Shown: positions 17,256 through 26,010 of the stretch, piece by piece | How the letters are laid out: each line of letters begins with the position of its first letter | How positions within the stretch are numbered: position 1 is the stretch's first letter | Origin: DATMER01 sp963741305 | GTDB taxonomy: Bacteria > Acidobacteriota > Thermoanaerobaculia > Multivoradales > UBA5704 | Length of the DNA stretch: 64,000 bases | Assembly (NCBI GenBank): GCA_963741305.1 | Contig: CAVUHL010000003.1 | Location: 3,038,001-3,102,000, forward strand | Direction: 5' to 3' | Position numbers and translations under genes: made by a program | The notes under the pieces: model-generated | Database searches by the model: none | What the model saw: the letters and a program-made list of their open reading frames with translations, nothing else | Told to the model about the DNA's origin: nothing

Positions 17256-18032
17256 TCACCTTTTGGCCTTCGGCTTGTACTTCATCTTGCCCCATGCCTG
17301 GACAAGCCAGCGGTTCGCGTTCGCCACCCTGATGTTGTCTGCCGTGGGAGACCCGTACCGGATGCCGTTGTAGGTGACGTTCCGGCCCGAGAAGAGGATC
17401 TGCCGGTGGCAATCGTAGGACATGATGTCGCAGGTGCCATCGGGAGCAACATAGCCTCTCGCGTATCGGTACTGATCCTTCCCCGTAGAGGGCGGAACGT
17501 TCGCCGGGTCGTGATCCATGCCAAAGGAATGGCCGACTTCATGCGCCAGCACCTTTGACTGAAACGCCGATCCCGCCGGAACGACGGAGTACCCATGCGT
17601 CGGTTCCCAGAAGCCAGCGCGGGTCCGTGGGCGAGACCCCGCCCCGACGAAGACGAGATCGCTCACCCAGAGCACCAGGGAGGCATCCTCCTTATCGCGG
17701 ATCGCGGCGACCGTCCTCGATCGTAGGAGGTCAGCCTTCATCTTCCACTGATCGCCCGCGCTCCCTGCCTTCTCCACATCAGGAGGAACGAAGCCCATGA
17801 TCTTGGGGGTGATGCGAACAAGCCCGCCGGAGTTCACGAAGGCCTCGTTCGTCTGTACGAAGGCCATCTCGATCTCGTCTTCGATCGCCGCGGGGCTCCC
17901 CAAGAGATCGACTGCCGACTGGTCATAGAAGGCGATCGCCTTCACGAAGGTAATCTCGGGGGCGGGAGCTGCCGACGAGACGAACCAGCTCGCGAGAAGA
18001 CAGAGGACGAAGGGGATGAACTTTCGGAGCAT
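17256..18032 (-). CDS. Secreted metzincin zinc metalloprotease
   Basis: The 258-residue product starts with a signal peptide (MLRKFIPFVLCLLASWFVSSAAPA). It carries the full metzincin zinc site HEVGHSFGMDH (H164, E165, H168, H174) and a Met-turn CDIMSY (M204), the pattern of reprolysin-like (M12) enzymes. It should be exported and cleave proteins outside the cytoplasm or in the periplasm. ATG 18032 follows GGAGG by seven bases. It is monocistronic and has a bidirectional terminator downstream. The substrate is unknown. Its presence inside the element block suggests cargo that acts on the cell surface or on competitors. Confidence 0.9.
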   Translation of the reverse strand: MLRKFIPFVLCLLASWFVSSAAPAPEITFVKAIAFYDQSAVDLLGSPAAIEDEIEMAFVQTNEAFVNSGGLVRITPKIMGFVPPDVEKAGSAGDQWKMKADLLRSRTVAAIRDKEDASLVLWVSDLVFVGAGSRPRTRAGFWEPTHGYSVVPAGSAFQSKVLAHEVGHSFGMDHDPANVPPSTGKDQYRYARGYVAPDGTCDIMSYDCHRQILFSGRNVTYNGIRYGSPTADNIRVANANRWLVQAWGKMKYKPKAKR

Positions 18033-18610
18033 GGACCAACCTCCCCGAGGTCTCTTAGCGGTGACCCGGCTGCAAGCCCCCCTCTCTCTCTAAAGAAACC
18101 CACCGCGCCCTATTGTTTAAGGCGCCGCTTAGCCGGGGAGCAGTATAGCTGTATAGACAGCGAAACAGCTAGGCGGCTTCGCTAGTGTCGCTCCCTATGA
18201 GCGAGAAGCGCCTTGGACCGCGAGGGGGAGAGACGACGATCTCGAAGACGGGGATGATCCGGATGACGCTCTGGCTCCACCCGGACGAGGCGGAGGCGCT
18301 CCGGGTGAAGGCGTTCAAGGAGCGCCGTACCCAAGCAGACATCCTCCGGGAGGGATTGCGGAAGGTGCTGGATGCGGATTCCGAGCGAATCCGGCCACCC
18401 ATTCCGACGCGAAGGCGGCCACCATTCCGACGTGAAGGCGGCCACCCATTCCGAGGCCAAAGCGGCCACCGATTCCGACGTGAAGGCGGCCACTTTTTGA
18501 GGGTCGTCGGAATGGTGGCCGGCTTGCTGTCGGAATGAGCGGCGAGCAGGGCTCCGACGCCGTGACACTCTGGCTCCGAAGGGAGGCAGATGCCGGCAAG
18601 GAGACTCAGT

Positions 18611-20152
18611 ATGCGGAAGGTCCAAGAGGTGTTGCGTTTGCTGTTGGTGTGCGGCTTGAGCCAACGTCAGGCCAGTCGGGCGAGCGGGGTCGGAAGGGCG
18701 AGCGTGGCGGAGTACGTTGAGCGGGCGCAGAAGGCTGGGCTGCTGGAGACGTGGGAGAGCTTGAGCGAGGAGGAGTTGGAGTGCCGGCTGTATCCGCCGG
18801 CCCGGAGAGTGCCGTTGCAGGCCGAGCGTCCAGAGGCTGACTGGGCTGCGGTCCACGAGGAGCTCAAGCGCCGGGACATGACGCTTTCCCTGGTCTGGCA
18901 GGAGTACCGGGAGCAGAATCCGGACGGTTACCAGTACAGCCGGTTCTGCGACTTGTACCGGGAGTGGCGGGGCAAGCAGGATCTGTGCATGCGACAGGTG
19001 CACCGGCCCGGAGAGAAGCTGTTCGTCGACTATTGCGGCGCGACGGTGCCGGTGGTCGACGCGGGGACGGGCGAGGTGCGGGAGGCGCAGGTCTTCGTGG
19101 CGGTTTGGGGCGCCAGCAGCTACACCTTCGCGGAGGCGACGTGGAGCCAGGGCCTGGCCGACTGGATCGGCTCGCATGTGCGGGCCCTGGAGTTCGGCGG
19201 CGGTGTGCCGGAGCTGGTGATCCCGGACAACCTGCGTTCTGGAGTGACCCGGGCGTGCCGGTACGAGCCGGAGCTGAACCCGACCTACCAGGACCTGGCC
19301 ATGCACTACGGCGTGGCGGTGATGCCGGCGCGGGTGCGCAAGCCGCGCGACAAGGCCAAAGTCGAAGCCGGCGTGCAGCTGGTCCAGCGCTGGATCCTGG
19401 CCCGGCTGCGACACCGGACGTTTTTCTCGCTCGGCGAGCTCAACCAGGCGATCCGCGAGCTTTTGGGTCCGTTGAACGAGCGCCCGTTTCGCAAGCGTCC
19501 CGGCTCTCGGCAATCGCTGTTCGAGAGTCTCGAGCAGCCGGCTCTTCGACCGCTGCCAGGCGAGCGTTTCACCTACGCCGAGTGGAAGAAGGCGCGGGTC
19601 CACATCGACTATCACGTCGAGGTCGAAGGCCACTACTACAGCGTGCCCTACCAGCTGGTGAGCCAGCAGCTCGACGTGCGGGTGAGCGCCCAGACGGTGG
19701 AGTGCTTCGCCAAAGGCAAGCGGGTGTCGAGCCATCTGCGCAGCCTTGTGCGAGGCGCTCATACGACGCAGAGCGGTCACATGCCCCGTGCTCATCGGGA
19801 GTACGCGGAATGGACGCCCGAGCGTCTGGTGCGGTGGGCGCGGGAGGCGGGGCCATCGGTGGGCGGGCTGATCGAGCGGGTGATGTCGACGCGGGCGCAT
19901 CCGCAGCAGGGCTTCCGCTCGTGCCTGGGGATCATGCGGCTGGGCCAGCGCTACGGGGCAGAGAGGCTGGAGGCGGCCTGCCAGCGGGCTCTTCAGGTCG
20001 ACGCCGTCTCGTACCGCAGCCTGCGCTCGATCCTGCAGGCGGGTCTGGATCGGCAGGAGGTGCCGGCCGGCGAGCCGTCGGCGGTCCTGCCGCAGGTGCA
20101 TGAAAACCTCCGGGGCTCCTCGTACTACGGCGGGGAGGAGTGGCCATGCTGA
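18611..20152 (+). CDS. istA: IS21 transposase IstA
   Basis: The 513-residue product has an N-terminal helix-turn-helix (LLLVCGLSQRQASRASGVGRASVAEYV) and an integrase-type catalytic core: KLFVDYCG, VIPDNLRSGV and KAKVEAGVQ supply the D, D and E residues. The C-terminal part (HYYSVPYQLV...) is typical of IstA. ATG 18611 is chosen for AAGGAGA six bases upstream; ATG 18590 is an alternative seven codons earlier. It cuts and joins the IS ends and works with IstB. Confidence 0.93.
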   Translation: MRKVQEVLRLLLVCGLSQRQASRASGVGRASVAEYVERAQKAGLLETWESLSEEELECRLYPPARRVPLQAERPEADWAAVHEELKRRDMTLSLVWQEYREQNPDGYQYSRFCDLYREWRGKQDLCMRQVHRPGEKLFVDYCGATVPVVDAGTGEVREAQVFVAVWGASSYTFAEATWSQGLADWIGSHVRALEFGGGVPELVIPDNLRSGVTRACRYEPELNPTYQDLAMHYGVAVMPARVRKPRDKAKVEAGVQLVQRWILARLRHRTFFSLGELNQAIRELLGPLNERPFRKRPGSRQSLFESLEQPALRPLPGERFTYAEWKKARVHIDYHVEVEGHYYSVPYQLVSQQLDVRVSAQTVECFAKGKRVSSHLRSLVRGAHTTQSGHMPRAHREYAEWTPERLVRWAREAGPSVGGLIERVMSTRAHPQQGFRSCLGIMRLGQRYGAERLEAACQRALQVDAVSYRSLRSILQAGLDRQEVPAGEPSAVLPQVHENLRGSSYYGGEEWPC

Positions 20153-20898
20153 CCCATCCGACGCTGGAGAAGCTTCAAGAGCTGCGGCTCAGCGGCATGG
20201 CCAAGGGCTTGGAGGAGCAGATGCAGATGAGCGGCCTGGAGGAGCTCGGTTTCGTCGAGCGTCTGGGCCTGCTGGTGGATCGCGAGATGACGGAGCGCGA
20301 GAACCGCCGGCTCAAGGACCGGCTCGCCAAGGCGCGGCTGCGCCAGAGCGCGGCCGTGGAAGACGTGGACCTGCGAACGCCCCGTGGCCTGGACCGGTCG
20401 CTCTTCGTGTCTCTGTGCTCGTGCCAGTGGGTTTCCCAACACCTCAACGTCCTGATCACCGGCAAAACCGGCACTGGCAAGAGCTTCCTGGCCTGCGCTC
20501 TGGCGCAGAAGGCCTGTCGCGAGGGCTTCACCGTGGCCTACCACCGCGTGCCGCGGCTGCTGTCGGATCTGGGCACTGCCAGGGTGGACGGCCGGTACTC
20601 GAAGCTGCTGGCGAGCCTGTCGCGGATCGATCTGCTGGTCCTCGACGACTGGGGCCTCCACCCCTTGGGCGATGCCCAACGCCGGGACCTGCTGGAGATC
20701 CTGGAGGATCGCTACGGCAGCCGCTCGACCCTGGTGACCAGCCAACTGCCGGTCAAGATGTGGCACGACGCCATCGGCGATGCCACCCTGGCCGACGCCC
20801 TGCTCGATCGTCTGGTCCATAACGCCTACCAGATCAAGCTCCTGGGCGAGTCGAGACGCAAGGCCGCTCTGGGCACGCTAGAGGACGGTCCGTCGTGA
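20146..20898 (+). CDS. istB: IS21 helper ATPase IstB
   Basis: The 250-residue AAA+ ATPase has Walker A ITGKTGTGKS and Walker B LLVLDDWG, followed by STLVTSQLP (sensor region) and the DALLDRLVHNAYQIKL ending seen in IstB. The start overlaps the istA stop (ATGCTGA), so translation is coupled. IstB stimulates and directs IstA transposition, in the manner of DnaA-like loaders. Length is normal for the family. Confidence 0.93.
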   Translation: MLTHPTLEKLQELRLSGMAKGLEEQMQMSGLEELGFVERLGLLVDREMTERENRRLKDRLAKARLRQSAAVEDVDLRTPRGLDRSLFVSLCSCQWVSQHLNVLITGKTGTGKSFLACALAQKACREGFTVAYHRVPRLLSDLGTARVDGRYSKLLASLSRIDLLVLDDWGLHPLGDAQRRDLLEILEDRYGSRSTLVTSQLPVKMWHDAIGDATLADALLDRLVHNAYQIKLLGESRRKAALGTLEDGPS

Positions 20899-21377
20899 GG
20901 CGCGCGCGCCGCGAGGCCTGGCCCCCCACCCCTCCGGGAGCCCCCACCCCGGCTATGGAAGCTGACGGGGTATGGAAAGCTCCGGGCCGCCACCCGCCCG
21001 CCCTCCGGACCTTCCCACACCCCTTGGAAATCCTGGGCGCCCGCCCACCACCCACCCAGGATTCCACACAGCTCCCACAGCCGCGACGACGAGGTCATGA
21101 AAGAGACGAAGAGAAGAGAAAAGATGACAGACTCAGAGGGCCGTAGCAGGCCTCAAGGCGGCCACTTCGATCCACCATGAGCCCTGCTCGCCGCAAGCTC
21201 CGGCAGGGTGGCCGCCTTCGCCTCGGAATCGGTGGCCGCCTTCACGTCGGAATGGGTGGCCGGCTTCGTCGGAATCCGCATGCTGGAGATCGAAGACTGA
21301 GCCGCCCCTGGCTCGCCCCTTCCTCTCAGCCCGGCAACGAGGAAGTACAGAGGTGTCCGTCTTGTCCTCTGCGCTCC

Positions 21378-21412
21378 AAATAAAAGAGCGGCGGGCTTTG
21401 CGCCAACCGCTC
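21378..21412 (-). terminator. Rho-independent terminator
   Basis: On the minus strand GAGCGG pairs with CCGCTC and is followed by TTTTATTT. It lies 45 bp after the stop of the double helix-turn-helix gene. Confidence 0.6.
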
Positions 21413-21456
21413 GATGAAAACTTCTACTCTGCCCCTCATCCCATGCGTCCCGCGCC

Positions 21457-21888
21457 TCATCCTGCCGCGAGGAACTCCTCGAACCGCCTTCTCACCTTGG
21501 CGAATCGCTTGTGCACCCGGTCCCGTTCCCAGGCGACCACGGTCGAGGCGTTCAAGCCGAGCCTCGCAGCGAGTGCCACCTGCGAGAGGCCTTGCCGCTC
21601 CCGAAGCGCCCTAATCCGTTCGCCGAGGTGATCGGACTCGGACTGATACGGGTCGTAGCCGAGGAAGGCCACCACTTGGGGCATGGAACGGGTCGCGACC
21701 CGCGTGTGGTTCGTCTCCCAGTTCTGGACTGTCCCCACCGAGACGTGAAGCTCACGGGCAAGCTCGTCCTGCGAGAGCCCACGGTCCAGGCGGACTTTCT
21801 TCACGTGGTCACCGAGGGTCTGAAGCTCGCGCGGATACCCCCGGGGAGGCGGTATCGGGGCGGATAGGCGGAGGTGGCAAAAGGGCAA
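21457..21888 (-). CDS. Double helix-turn-helix (XRE-like) regulator
   Basis: From a TTG at 21888 the frame gives LPFCHLRLSAPIPPPRGYPRE, then two XRE-type helix-turn-helix units: LGDHVKKVRLDRGLSQDELARELHVSVGTVQNWE and LGERIRALRERQGLSQVALAARLGLNASTVVAWE. I recall a recurring family with the same 'PFCHL..L.AP...YP..L.TLGDH.RK.RLDLGL' start in high-GC soil bacteria, which supports this start despite the weak codon. The frame upstream is continuous with an out-of-frame RAYT remnant, so the true start is uncertain. A terminator follows. It probably binds DNA; target unknown. Confidence 0.65.
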   Translation of the reverse strand: MPFCHLRLSAPIPPPRGYPRELQTLGDHVKKVRLDRGLSQDELARELHVSVGTVQNWETNHTRVATRSMPQVVAFLGYDPYQSESDHLGERIRALRERQGLSQVALAARLGLNASTVVAWERDRVHKRFAKVRRRFEEFLAAG

Positions 21889-21889
21889 G

Positions 21890-22123
21890 TCAAACAGCCA
21901 TGCGCTCGGCGTCTGGAACCCAGATAAGGAGATGGTAGTGGTTCGAGGCGACAAAGAAGGCCGAGATCTCGACCGGGTGAAGCCGCTGGGCTTGGCCGAG
22001 GACACCGAGCAGGATGTCGGCGAGCACCGGGTCGGGCCGCAGCAGGTAACGGCTCTGGATGGTGCGGCAGGTAACGTCGACGAGAGCGCCTTCTTCTGGG
22101 ATGAAGCGGGGGTGTCTTGACAT
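21890..22123 (-). pseudogene. Truncated REP-associated tyrosine transposase (RAYT/Y1) N-terminus
   Basis: MSRHPRFIPEEGALVDVTCRTIQSRYLLRP...SAFFVASNHYHLLIWVPDAERMAV then stop. The NHYHLL element is the HUH metal-binding motif of Y1 transposases, and the N-terminal layout matches RAYT proteins. The catalytic tyrosine helix and the rest of the protein are missing after 77 residues. The sequence passes straight into the helix-turn-helix gene, indicating a deletion or recombination junction near 21890. Confidence 0.7.
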
Positions 22124-22380
22124 AGTACCCGTGTAGGGACGGAAAACGGGTCCAAAATGTCATTCCTAAAAATTCTTCAGGACACGCCGCACATTCGCCA
22201 GGCGCCTGCTCAGCACCTGCTCAGGCACTTCGTGACGCTGGAGGGATCGAGAATGCTCGGCGGAAGACTCCATGCACGTCCGTCTACTCTCCCCTGAGGC
22301 CACATCGGAGTGGGTCACGGCCCAACTTCTTCTTTGAGAGCCCAACTTATGGCAGGATTTGCTTCTACAGGAAAACACCT

Positions 22381-23223
22381 ATGAGCGCTGCTGAGTCTGC
22401 AGAGGTTCGGTGCCCAGTCTGTGCGGAAGTGCTCCCGGCCGGAGCCCGGAAGTGCAAGGGCTGTGGAGCGCTGCGTAGTTGGGATGCAGACTGCGAGAGT
22501 TGCGGATCCCCCCTTCCAAAGACGGCCACCGTCTGCCACGAGTGCGGCCGATTCCCTCGCAACGCGAGGACGTGCGCTGCCTGTAGGCAGCCGCTGCCTA
22601 TGGATGCCCGCATCTGCGGCGGTTGCGGAGCGCTTCAGTGGTTCGGCGGCCACCTCCATGTCAGCAATTCGACTCTCAGCCTCGTGGTGGCTCTGATCAC
22701 CAGCTTTACAGCACTGGGCGCGGTGCTGGTCAACATGAAGCCCTTCGCGAGCTCCGATCCGCGCGTTTTCTTCCAGGCCATGGCTGCAAACGATGCGCTC
22801 GTAACCGAAGAGGAGCGGCGGTTCTGGCTATCGATCTTCAACTCCGGCAACAGGCCAGCAGGAGTCCTGGATGCCACCTTGATCCTCAATAGCAATCAGG
22901 GCGAGCAGAAGCTCCCCGTAAAGATCGTTCAGCCGGCTGCGAACCACCGACTGGTGCCTGGTGGAGAATCGCTCGAGATTGAACTGCAGGTACCTGACTG
23001 GAATCCCAAAGATTTTTCTATTCCATCACGCATGCACCCCACGTTCAATACATTCCTCAAGAGAACACACCGCCTGGAGCTGAAAATCTTCGAGCATGGC
23101 CAGGCGGCGGCAGCCATGGATATTGAAGGCGTTCCGCCGTTGATGCTGCCCGCGCTTCTTTGCCGCGCGGCTCAAGGCAGCGCAGATGAAACCTCCGATC
23201 CCTGCAGCGAAAGCTCTCTATGA
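22381..23223 (+). CDS. Membrane protein with three tandem zinc ribbons
   Basis: The 280-residue protein starts with three zinc ribbons in an exact 27-residue period: C11/C14-C25/C28, C38/C41-C52/C55 and C65/C68-C79/C82, each CX2C-X10-CX2C. A single transmembrane helix (SLVVALITSFTALGAVLV, about 100-118) follows, then a beta-rich domain (FWLSIFNSGNRPAGVLDATLILNSN...VPGGESLEIELQVPDW) resembling an immunoglobulin-like fold. The ribbons would be cytoplasmic and the sandwich periplasmic. It heads a three-gene run whose reading frames overlap by four bases each. No family recognised. It could be an envelope sensor or scaffold. Confidence 0.75.
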   Translation: MSAAESAEVRCPVCAEVLPAGARKCKGCGALRSWDADCESCGSPLPKTATVCHECGRFPRNARTCAACRQPLPMDARICGGCGALQWFGGHLHVSNSTLSLVVALITSFTALGAVLVNMKPFASSDPRVFFQAMAANDALVTEEERRFWLSIFNSGNRPAGVLDATLILNSNQGEQKLPVKIVQPAANHRLVPGGESLEIELQVPDWNPKDFSIPSRMHPTFNTFLKRTHRLELKIFEHGQAAAAMDIEGVPPLMLPALLCRAAQGSADETSDPCSESSL

Positions 23224-23978
23224 AATTCACCCCGATTATCGCCATTCTCATTCTGTATTCCGTGTCGGCTTCGGCAGATGATTCCTCTTGTCCGAAGACG
23301 GTCGGCATGATAGCCATCCGCCTCTTTCCGGAGGATATCCTGGAGGGCCATGCCAGCTTTTATCTCAAGCTGGGAGAAAGGCTTCTGCCATCGCCAGCAA
23401 CGCCAAGCACAGATCCGAATCTCAAGAATTTGTGGATCTCCACGAGCACCGCGCCACTTGCGCTCTCGGACATCAAAAACCTCGTGCCAAGTGTCGCATG
23501 CATCGATTTCACAAAACGCACCGCCCCTCTTGTGACCCGCCTGCTTGATGGAAAGTGCTACGCAAAATTCGAGTTTCTCGCCAAACCCAAGTGCTGGTCG
23601 CTACGCGTGAAGACCAGACCTTATGGCTATCCGTTTCAAGTCCGCCTCGGAGACCAGTCAAAACCGCCGCGGCTCGAGAGTGACACCGATCCGGACTGGA
23701 ACCTGGAAAGAGACCTGCCCATCGGCTCTGCCACGGTAGAAATATTTGACCGCAAGCAGAGCAAGCTGCTCCTGCTGGCGATCAAGGACATTACTTACGT
23801 AAGGTTGAAGAGCGATCCGGAAACTTGGAAACTGGACAAGGACAGACTGGACGAGTACTTCTCGGTGCCGGACAATCAGAACGAAGTCTTCACCGAGGCC
23901 GAGCGCCTCGTCCGCAAACGGCTGATCCGACAACTGGAGTACATTCACCTCCAATTGGATGGAGCGAAACAACAATGA
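23220..23978 (+). CDS. Secreted hypothetical protein (252 aa)
   Basis: A signal peptide (MKFTPIIAILILYSVSASA) is followed by a mature part with four cysteines and mixed strands and helices, ending in a charged helix (EAERLVRKRLIRQLEYIHLQLDG). No known domain. It overlaps the upstream gene by ATGA and the downstream gene by ATGA, so the three products are made together. Likely periplasmic. Confidence 0.7.
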   Translation: MKFTPIIAILILYSVSASADDSSCPKTVGMIAIRLFPEDILEGHASFYLKLGERLLPSPATPSTDPNLKNLWISTSTAPLALSDIKNLVPSVACIDFTKRTAPLVTRLLDGKCYAKFEFLAKPKCWSLRVKTRPYGYPFQVRLGDQSKPPRLESDTDPDWNLERDLPIGSATVEIFDRKQSKLLLLAIKDITYVRLKSDPETWKLDKDRLDEYFSVPDNQNEVFTEAERLVRKRLIRQLEYIHLQLDGAKQQ

Positions 23979-24862
23979 TTGGCTATCGGGCTGCACTCCT
24001 CCTCTCTCTGGCAGCGATGTTGACAGGTCCCGCGGCAGCCCAGGACCTCGAAGTCTTCGAGTTGGAGACCTTCATCGACCCGACCCTACTGACCATTCCG
24101 GGCGAGGACGGGCAAGAGCCGCTCCATCTGACCTTTCTCGCCACCTACCTGCGCACGGGAATCTCGCAGGATTTCCAGTACCGGTCTGAGTACCTTTCGT
24201 CGCGGATCGGCCTGGTCGATGTGATCGGCACCTTCGTACGCGACCGGCTTCAGCTTACGGGCCGCTGGACAGGGTATAACTACGAGCGGTCTGGTTCCGG
24301 GACCGCTGGCCGCGCAGAGGCCCAACTCGGCTACTACTTCGTCTCTCCATCACCCGAAGGCCCGTCGGCGTCTCCTCACATTACACGGGTGCAACTTTCG
24401 CTGGCCCGCACGACATCCTCCCGCCCGCTCGGGGGTACCACCTTTGGAATAGATCTGGATACCGCAGCCATTGCTCCCTACGATGTCGTCGGCGGCTTGA
24501 GTTATGCCTACTACCGACCCGATCGGGAGTGTGATCTCGGATGCACCGACAGAGATACAGAGGGAATACATTTTGTATCTGCGGACATCCGCACAGAAAC
24601 CTGGGAGCCTGGCAAGAAGTTCGGCTTCGACCTGGGGATGGGCACTGGCCTGAGCTACCAGGGCGACCAGATCCGCTGGGACACGTTGCGGTTCGAGTTT
24701 CGGCTCAAGAAGCGCTTGTACCAGGACCGCTGGTCGATCTACGGTGTCTATGCGCCAGCCTACCGGCTCGACGGGGCTGTCCCCGGTACGCGGGTCAACC
24801 ACGAAGCCAGCCTCTTCCTCCACTTGCGCGGCTGGAGCACGTTGCTGCCCCGGCTAGAATGA
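23975..24862 (+). CDS. Probable outer-membrane beta-barrel protein (295 aa)
   Basis: Signal peptide MIGYRAALLLSLAAMLTGPAAAQ, then alternating amphipathic strands rich in Tyr, Arg and Gly (SSRIGLVDVIGTFVRDRLQLTGRWTGYNY, ARAEAQLGYYF-like, VVGGLSYAYY, KFGFDLGMGTGLSYQG, WSIYGVYAPAYRL) up to HEASLFLHLRGWSTLLPRLE. This is the pattern of a small beta-barrel of about 10-12 strands, although the last residue is not aromatic. ATG 23975 overlaps the previous stop. With the two upstream genes it suggests a trans-envelope unit: inner-membrane ribbon protein, periplasmic protein, outer-membrane barrel. A strong terminator follows. Confidence 0.7.
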   Translation: MIGYRAALLLSLAAMLTGPAAAQDLEVFELETFIDPTLLTIPGEDGQEPLHLTFLATYLRTGISQDFQYRSEYLSSRIGLVDVIGTFVRDRLQLTGRWTGYNYERSGSGTAGRAEAQLGYYFVSPSPEGPSASPHITRVQLSLARTTSSRPLGGTTFGIDLDTAAIAPYDVVGGLSYAYYRPDRECDLGCTDRDTEGIHFVSADIRTETWEPGKKFGFDLGMGTGLSYQGDQIRWDTLRFEFRLKKRLYQDRWSIYGVYAPAYRLDGAVPGTRVNHEASLFLHLRGWSTLLPRLE

Positions 24863-24892
24863 GTAGAGCGATGCCGTCTCGAAACGCGACCC

Positions 24893-24929
24893 ACGGGGAT
24901 CCCTCCAATCCTCCGGGAGGGATCCCCGT
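24893..24929 (+). terminator. Terminator hairpin
   Basis: ACGGGGATCCCTCC (24893-24906) pairs perfectly with GGAGGGATCCCCGT (24916-24929), between the convergent genes ending at 24862 and 24936. The T-tract is short, but the 14-bp stem is strong. Confidence 0.7.
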
Positions 24930-24935
24930 TCGGTC

Positions 24936-25427
24936 TCAAGACAGCTCGCGGATGAACTCGGCTGATTTCACCACGGTGCCGGCGATCGGGTCACCGATCG
25001 AGCCCGGCCAGGCCGAGGCATAGGGGAAGACAAGGCGGCTGTTGGTCTCCACCTGGATCTCATAAAAGAACCCTCCCTGGGCCGCATTGGCATTGTGCGT
25101 GAGCACACCAGGACCGACTGTGACTTCCAGGGGGCCCGGAGGCTCCGCTGTCTTGGGAGCCCCGATGTGACATTTGAAGACAGTCACTCGGACCGTCTGC
25201 TGCGTGGTGTCGTTGTTGAGGAGCCCCCAATCCAGCGAATGGGTGTTGGACGGCAGGGTGAATGGGCCTGTCGTATAGACGTGGTTGTACTTCAGCCTCT
25301 TCCCTCTTGCCTTTCCGGTAAGCTCCGCTCCCAGCGGCAGGGTGTTCGCGGAGCTGACACTCGGCGCGCCTTGCGCGCCCGGATCCATGTCCTTGGTAGT
25401 TGTCTTCCCTGGCTTCTTGTTCGCCAT
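24936..25427 (-). CDS. Hypothetical beta-rich protein (163 aa)
   Basis: ATG 25427 has GGAGGGG upstream. The Lys/Thr-rich start (MANKKPGKTTTKD) is followed by beta-strand-rich sequence (YTTGPFTLPSNTHSLDWGLLNNDTTQQTVRVTVFKCHIG...LEVTVGPGVLTHNANAAQGGFFYEIQVETNSRLVFPY), consistent with a small sandwich fold. No signal peptide, no family recognised. Monocistronic. Confidence 0.65.
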   Translation of the reverse strand: MANKKPGKTTTKDMDPGAQGAPSVSSANTLPLGAELTGKARGKRLKYNHVYTTGPFTLPSNTHSLDWGLLNNDTTQQTVRVTVFKCHIGAPKTAEPPGPLEVTVGPGVLTHNANAAQGGFFYEIQVETNSRLVFPYASAWPGSIGDPIAGTVVKSAEFIRELS

Positions 25428-25452
25428 AGCCCCTCCAAATGGGTGTGCAGTC

Positions 25453-25872
25453 ATGAAGAGAGTACGATCGGGCCAAGCCAACTCCCTCACTCCATATGCA
25501 GACTGTCATTCCGTGGAAGCCTACCTGCGCTACATTCACCTCGGAATCCTGTCTCTGAAGTTCGTCGTCGTCCTCTACCGGAGGCCTGACCTCTCGCCAG
25601 AGGCGTTCTTCGCCAACTTGCGGAACGAGCATGGTCCGCTGGCCGAGCGCATTCCCGGCCTGCGCCGCTACATTCAGAACCATGTCCTGTCCGATCCCAA
25701 GCGCGAGCACCCCGGATGGGACGCTGTCATTGAGCTCTACTGGGATGATTGGGCCTCCATGGAAGCAGCATGGGCTACCCCCGAAGGCCAAGCCGCTACG
25801 GCTCATCTCCAGACCCTGGCGGATCTCTCCCGCACGACCTGGTCTGTCGTGCAGGAGCACGTCCGCCGGTGA
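25453..25872 (+). CDS. EthD-domain protein
   Basis: KFVVVLYRRPDLSPEAFFANLRNEHGPLAERIPGLRRYIQNHV...WDAVIELYWDDWASMEAAWATPEGQAATA is the EthD (dimeric alpha-beta barrel) pattern: a strand, a helix with H-GPL, then a second half ending in the aligned Trp/Met. Such proteins are often small accessory enzymes or ligand-binding dimers; a specific reaction cannot be named. The start is uncertain: ATG 25453 (139 aa), GTG 25513, or a non-standard start nearer KFVVV. No clear ribosome-binding site. Confidence 0.65.
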   Translation: MKRVRSGQANSLTPYADCHSVEAYLRYIHLGILSLKFVVVLYRRPDLSPEAFFANLRNEHGPLAERIPGLRRYIQNHVLSDPKREHPGWDAVIELYWDDWASMEAAWATPEGQAATAHLQTLADLSRTTWSVVQEHVRR

Positions 25873-26010
25873 TCCCCTCGCGGGCAGATCGGATAGGATA
25901 GCCACAACCATGGATTCCGAACCGTCCAAGACCCCTTGGGTCTCAGGCTGTTGGTGACTGCCTCGTCGATTAGCCGAGGCAGATCGTTTGCGATAGAAAG
26001 GAAGAGCGGC

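Larger units (their letters stand above)
18373..21280 (+). mobile_element. IS21-family insertion sequence (2,908 bp)
   Basis: The ends are TGCGGATTCCGA at the left and its inverted copy TCGGAATCCGCA at the right. Both are followed inward by further multiple repeats of the type GGCCACC-N-ATTCCGACG-TGAAGGC, the multi-site ends typical of IS21. A 7-bp target duplication TGCTGGA flanks it (18366-18372 and 21281-21287). It encodes istA and istB. The 240 bp between istB and the right-end repeats hold no gene. Both genes appear intact, so the element may be active. Confidence 0.92.
18197..21300 (+). pseudogene. Ribbon-helix-helix gene interrupted near its 3' end by IS21
   Basis: From ATG 18197 the frame encodes a ribbon-helix-helix protein: TGMIRMTLWLHPDEAEALRVKAFKERRTQADILREGLRKVL. 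After codon GTG-CTG-GA the IS21 element begins. Removing 18373-21280 and one copy of the 7-bp duplication TGCTGGA rejoins the frame as KVL-EIED followed by TGA at 21298-21300. This restores a protein ending much like the intact paralogue at 15963 (LGIED). In the present state the frame reads through the IS terminal repeats for about 55 codons to a stop at 18538, giving an Arg/Gly-rich tail. The DNA-binding part is intact, so partial function is possible. Confidence 0.85.

Noticed and set aside
18182..20101. Minus-strand 639-residue frame across istA
   Set aside because: It crosses the IS21 boundary and is antisense to a clear transposase.
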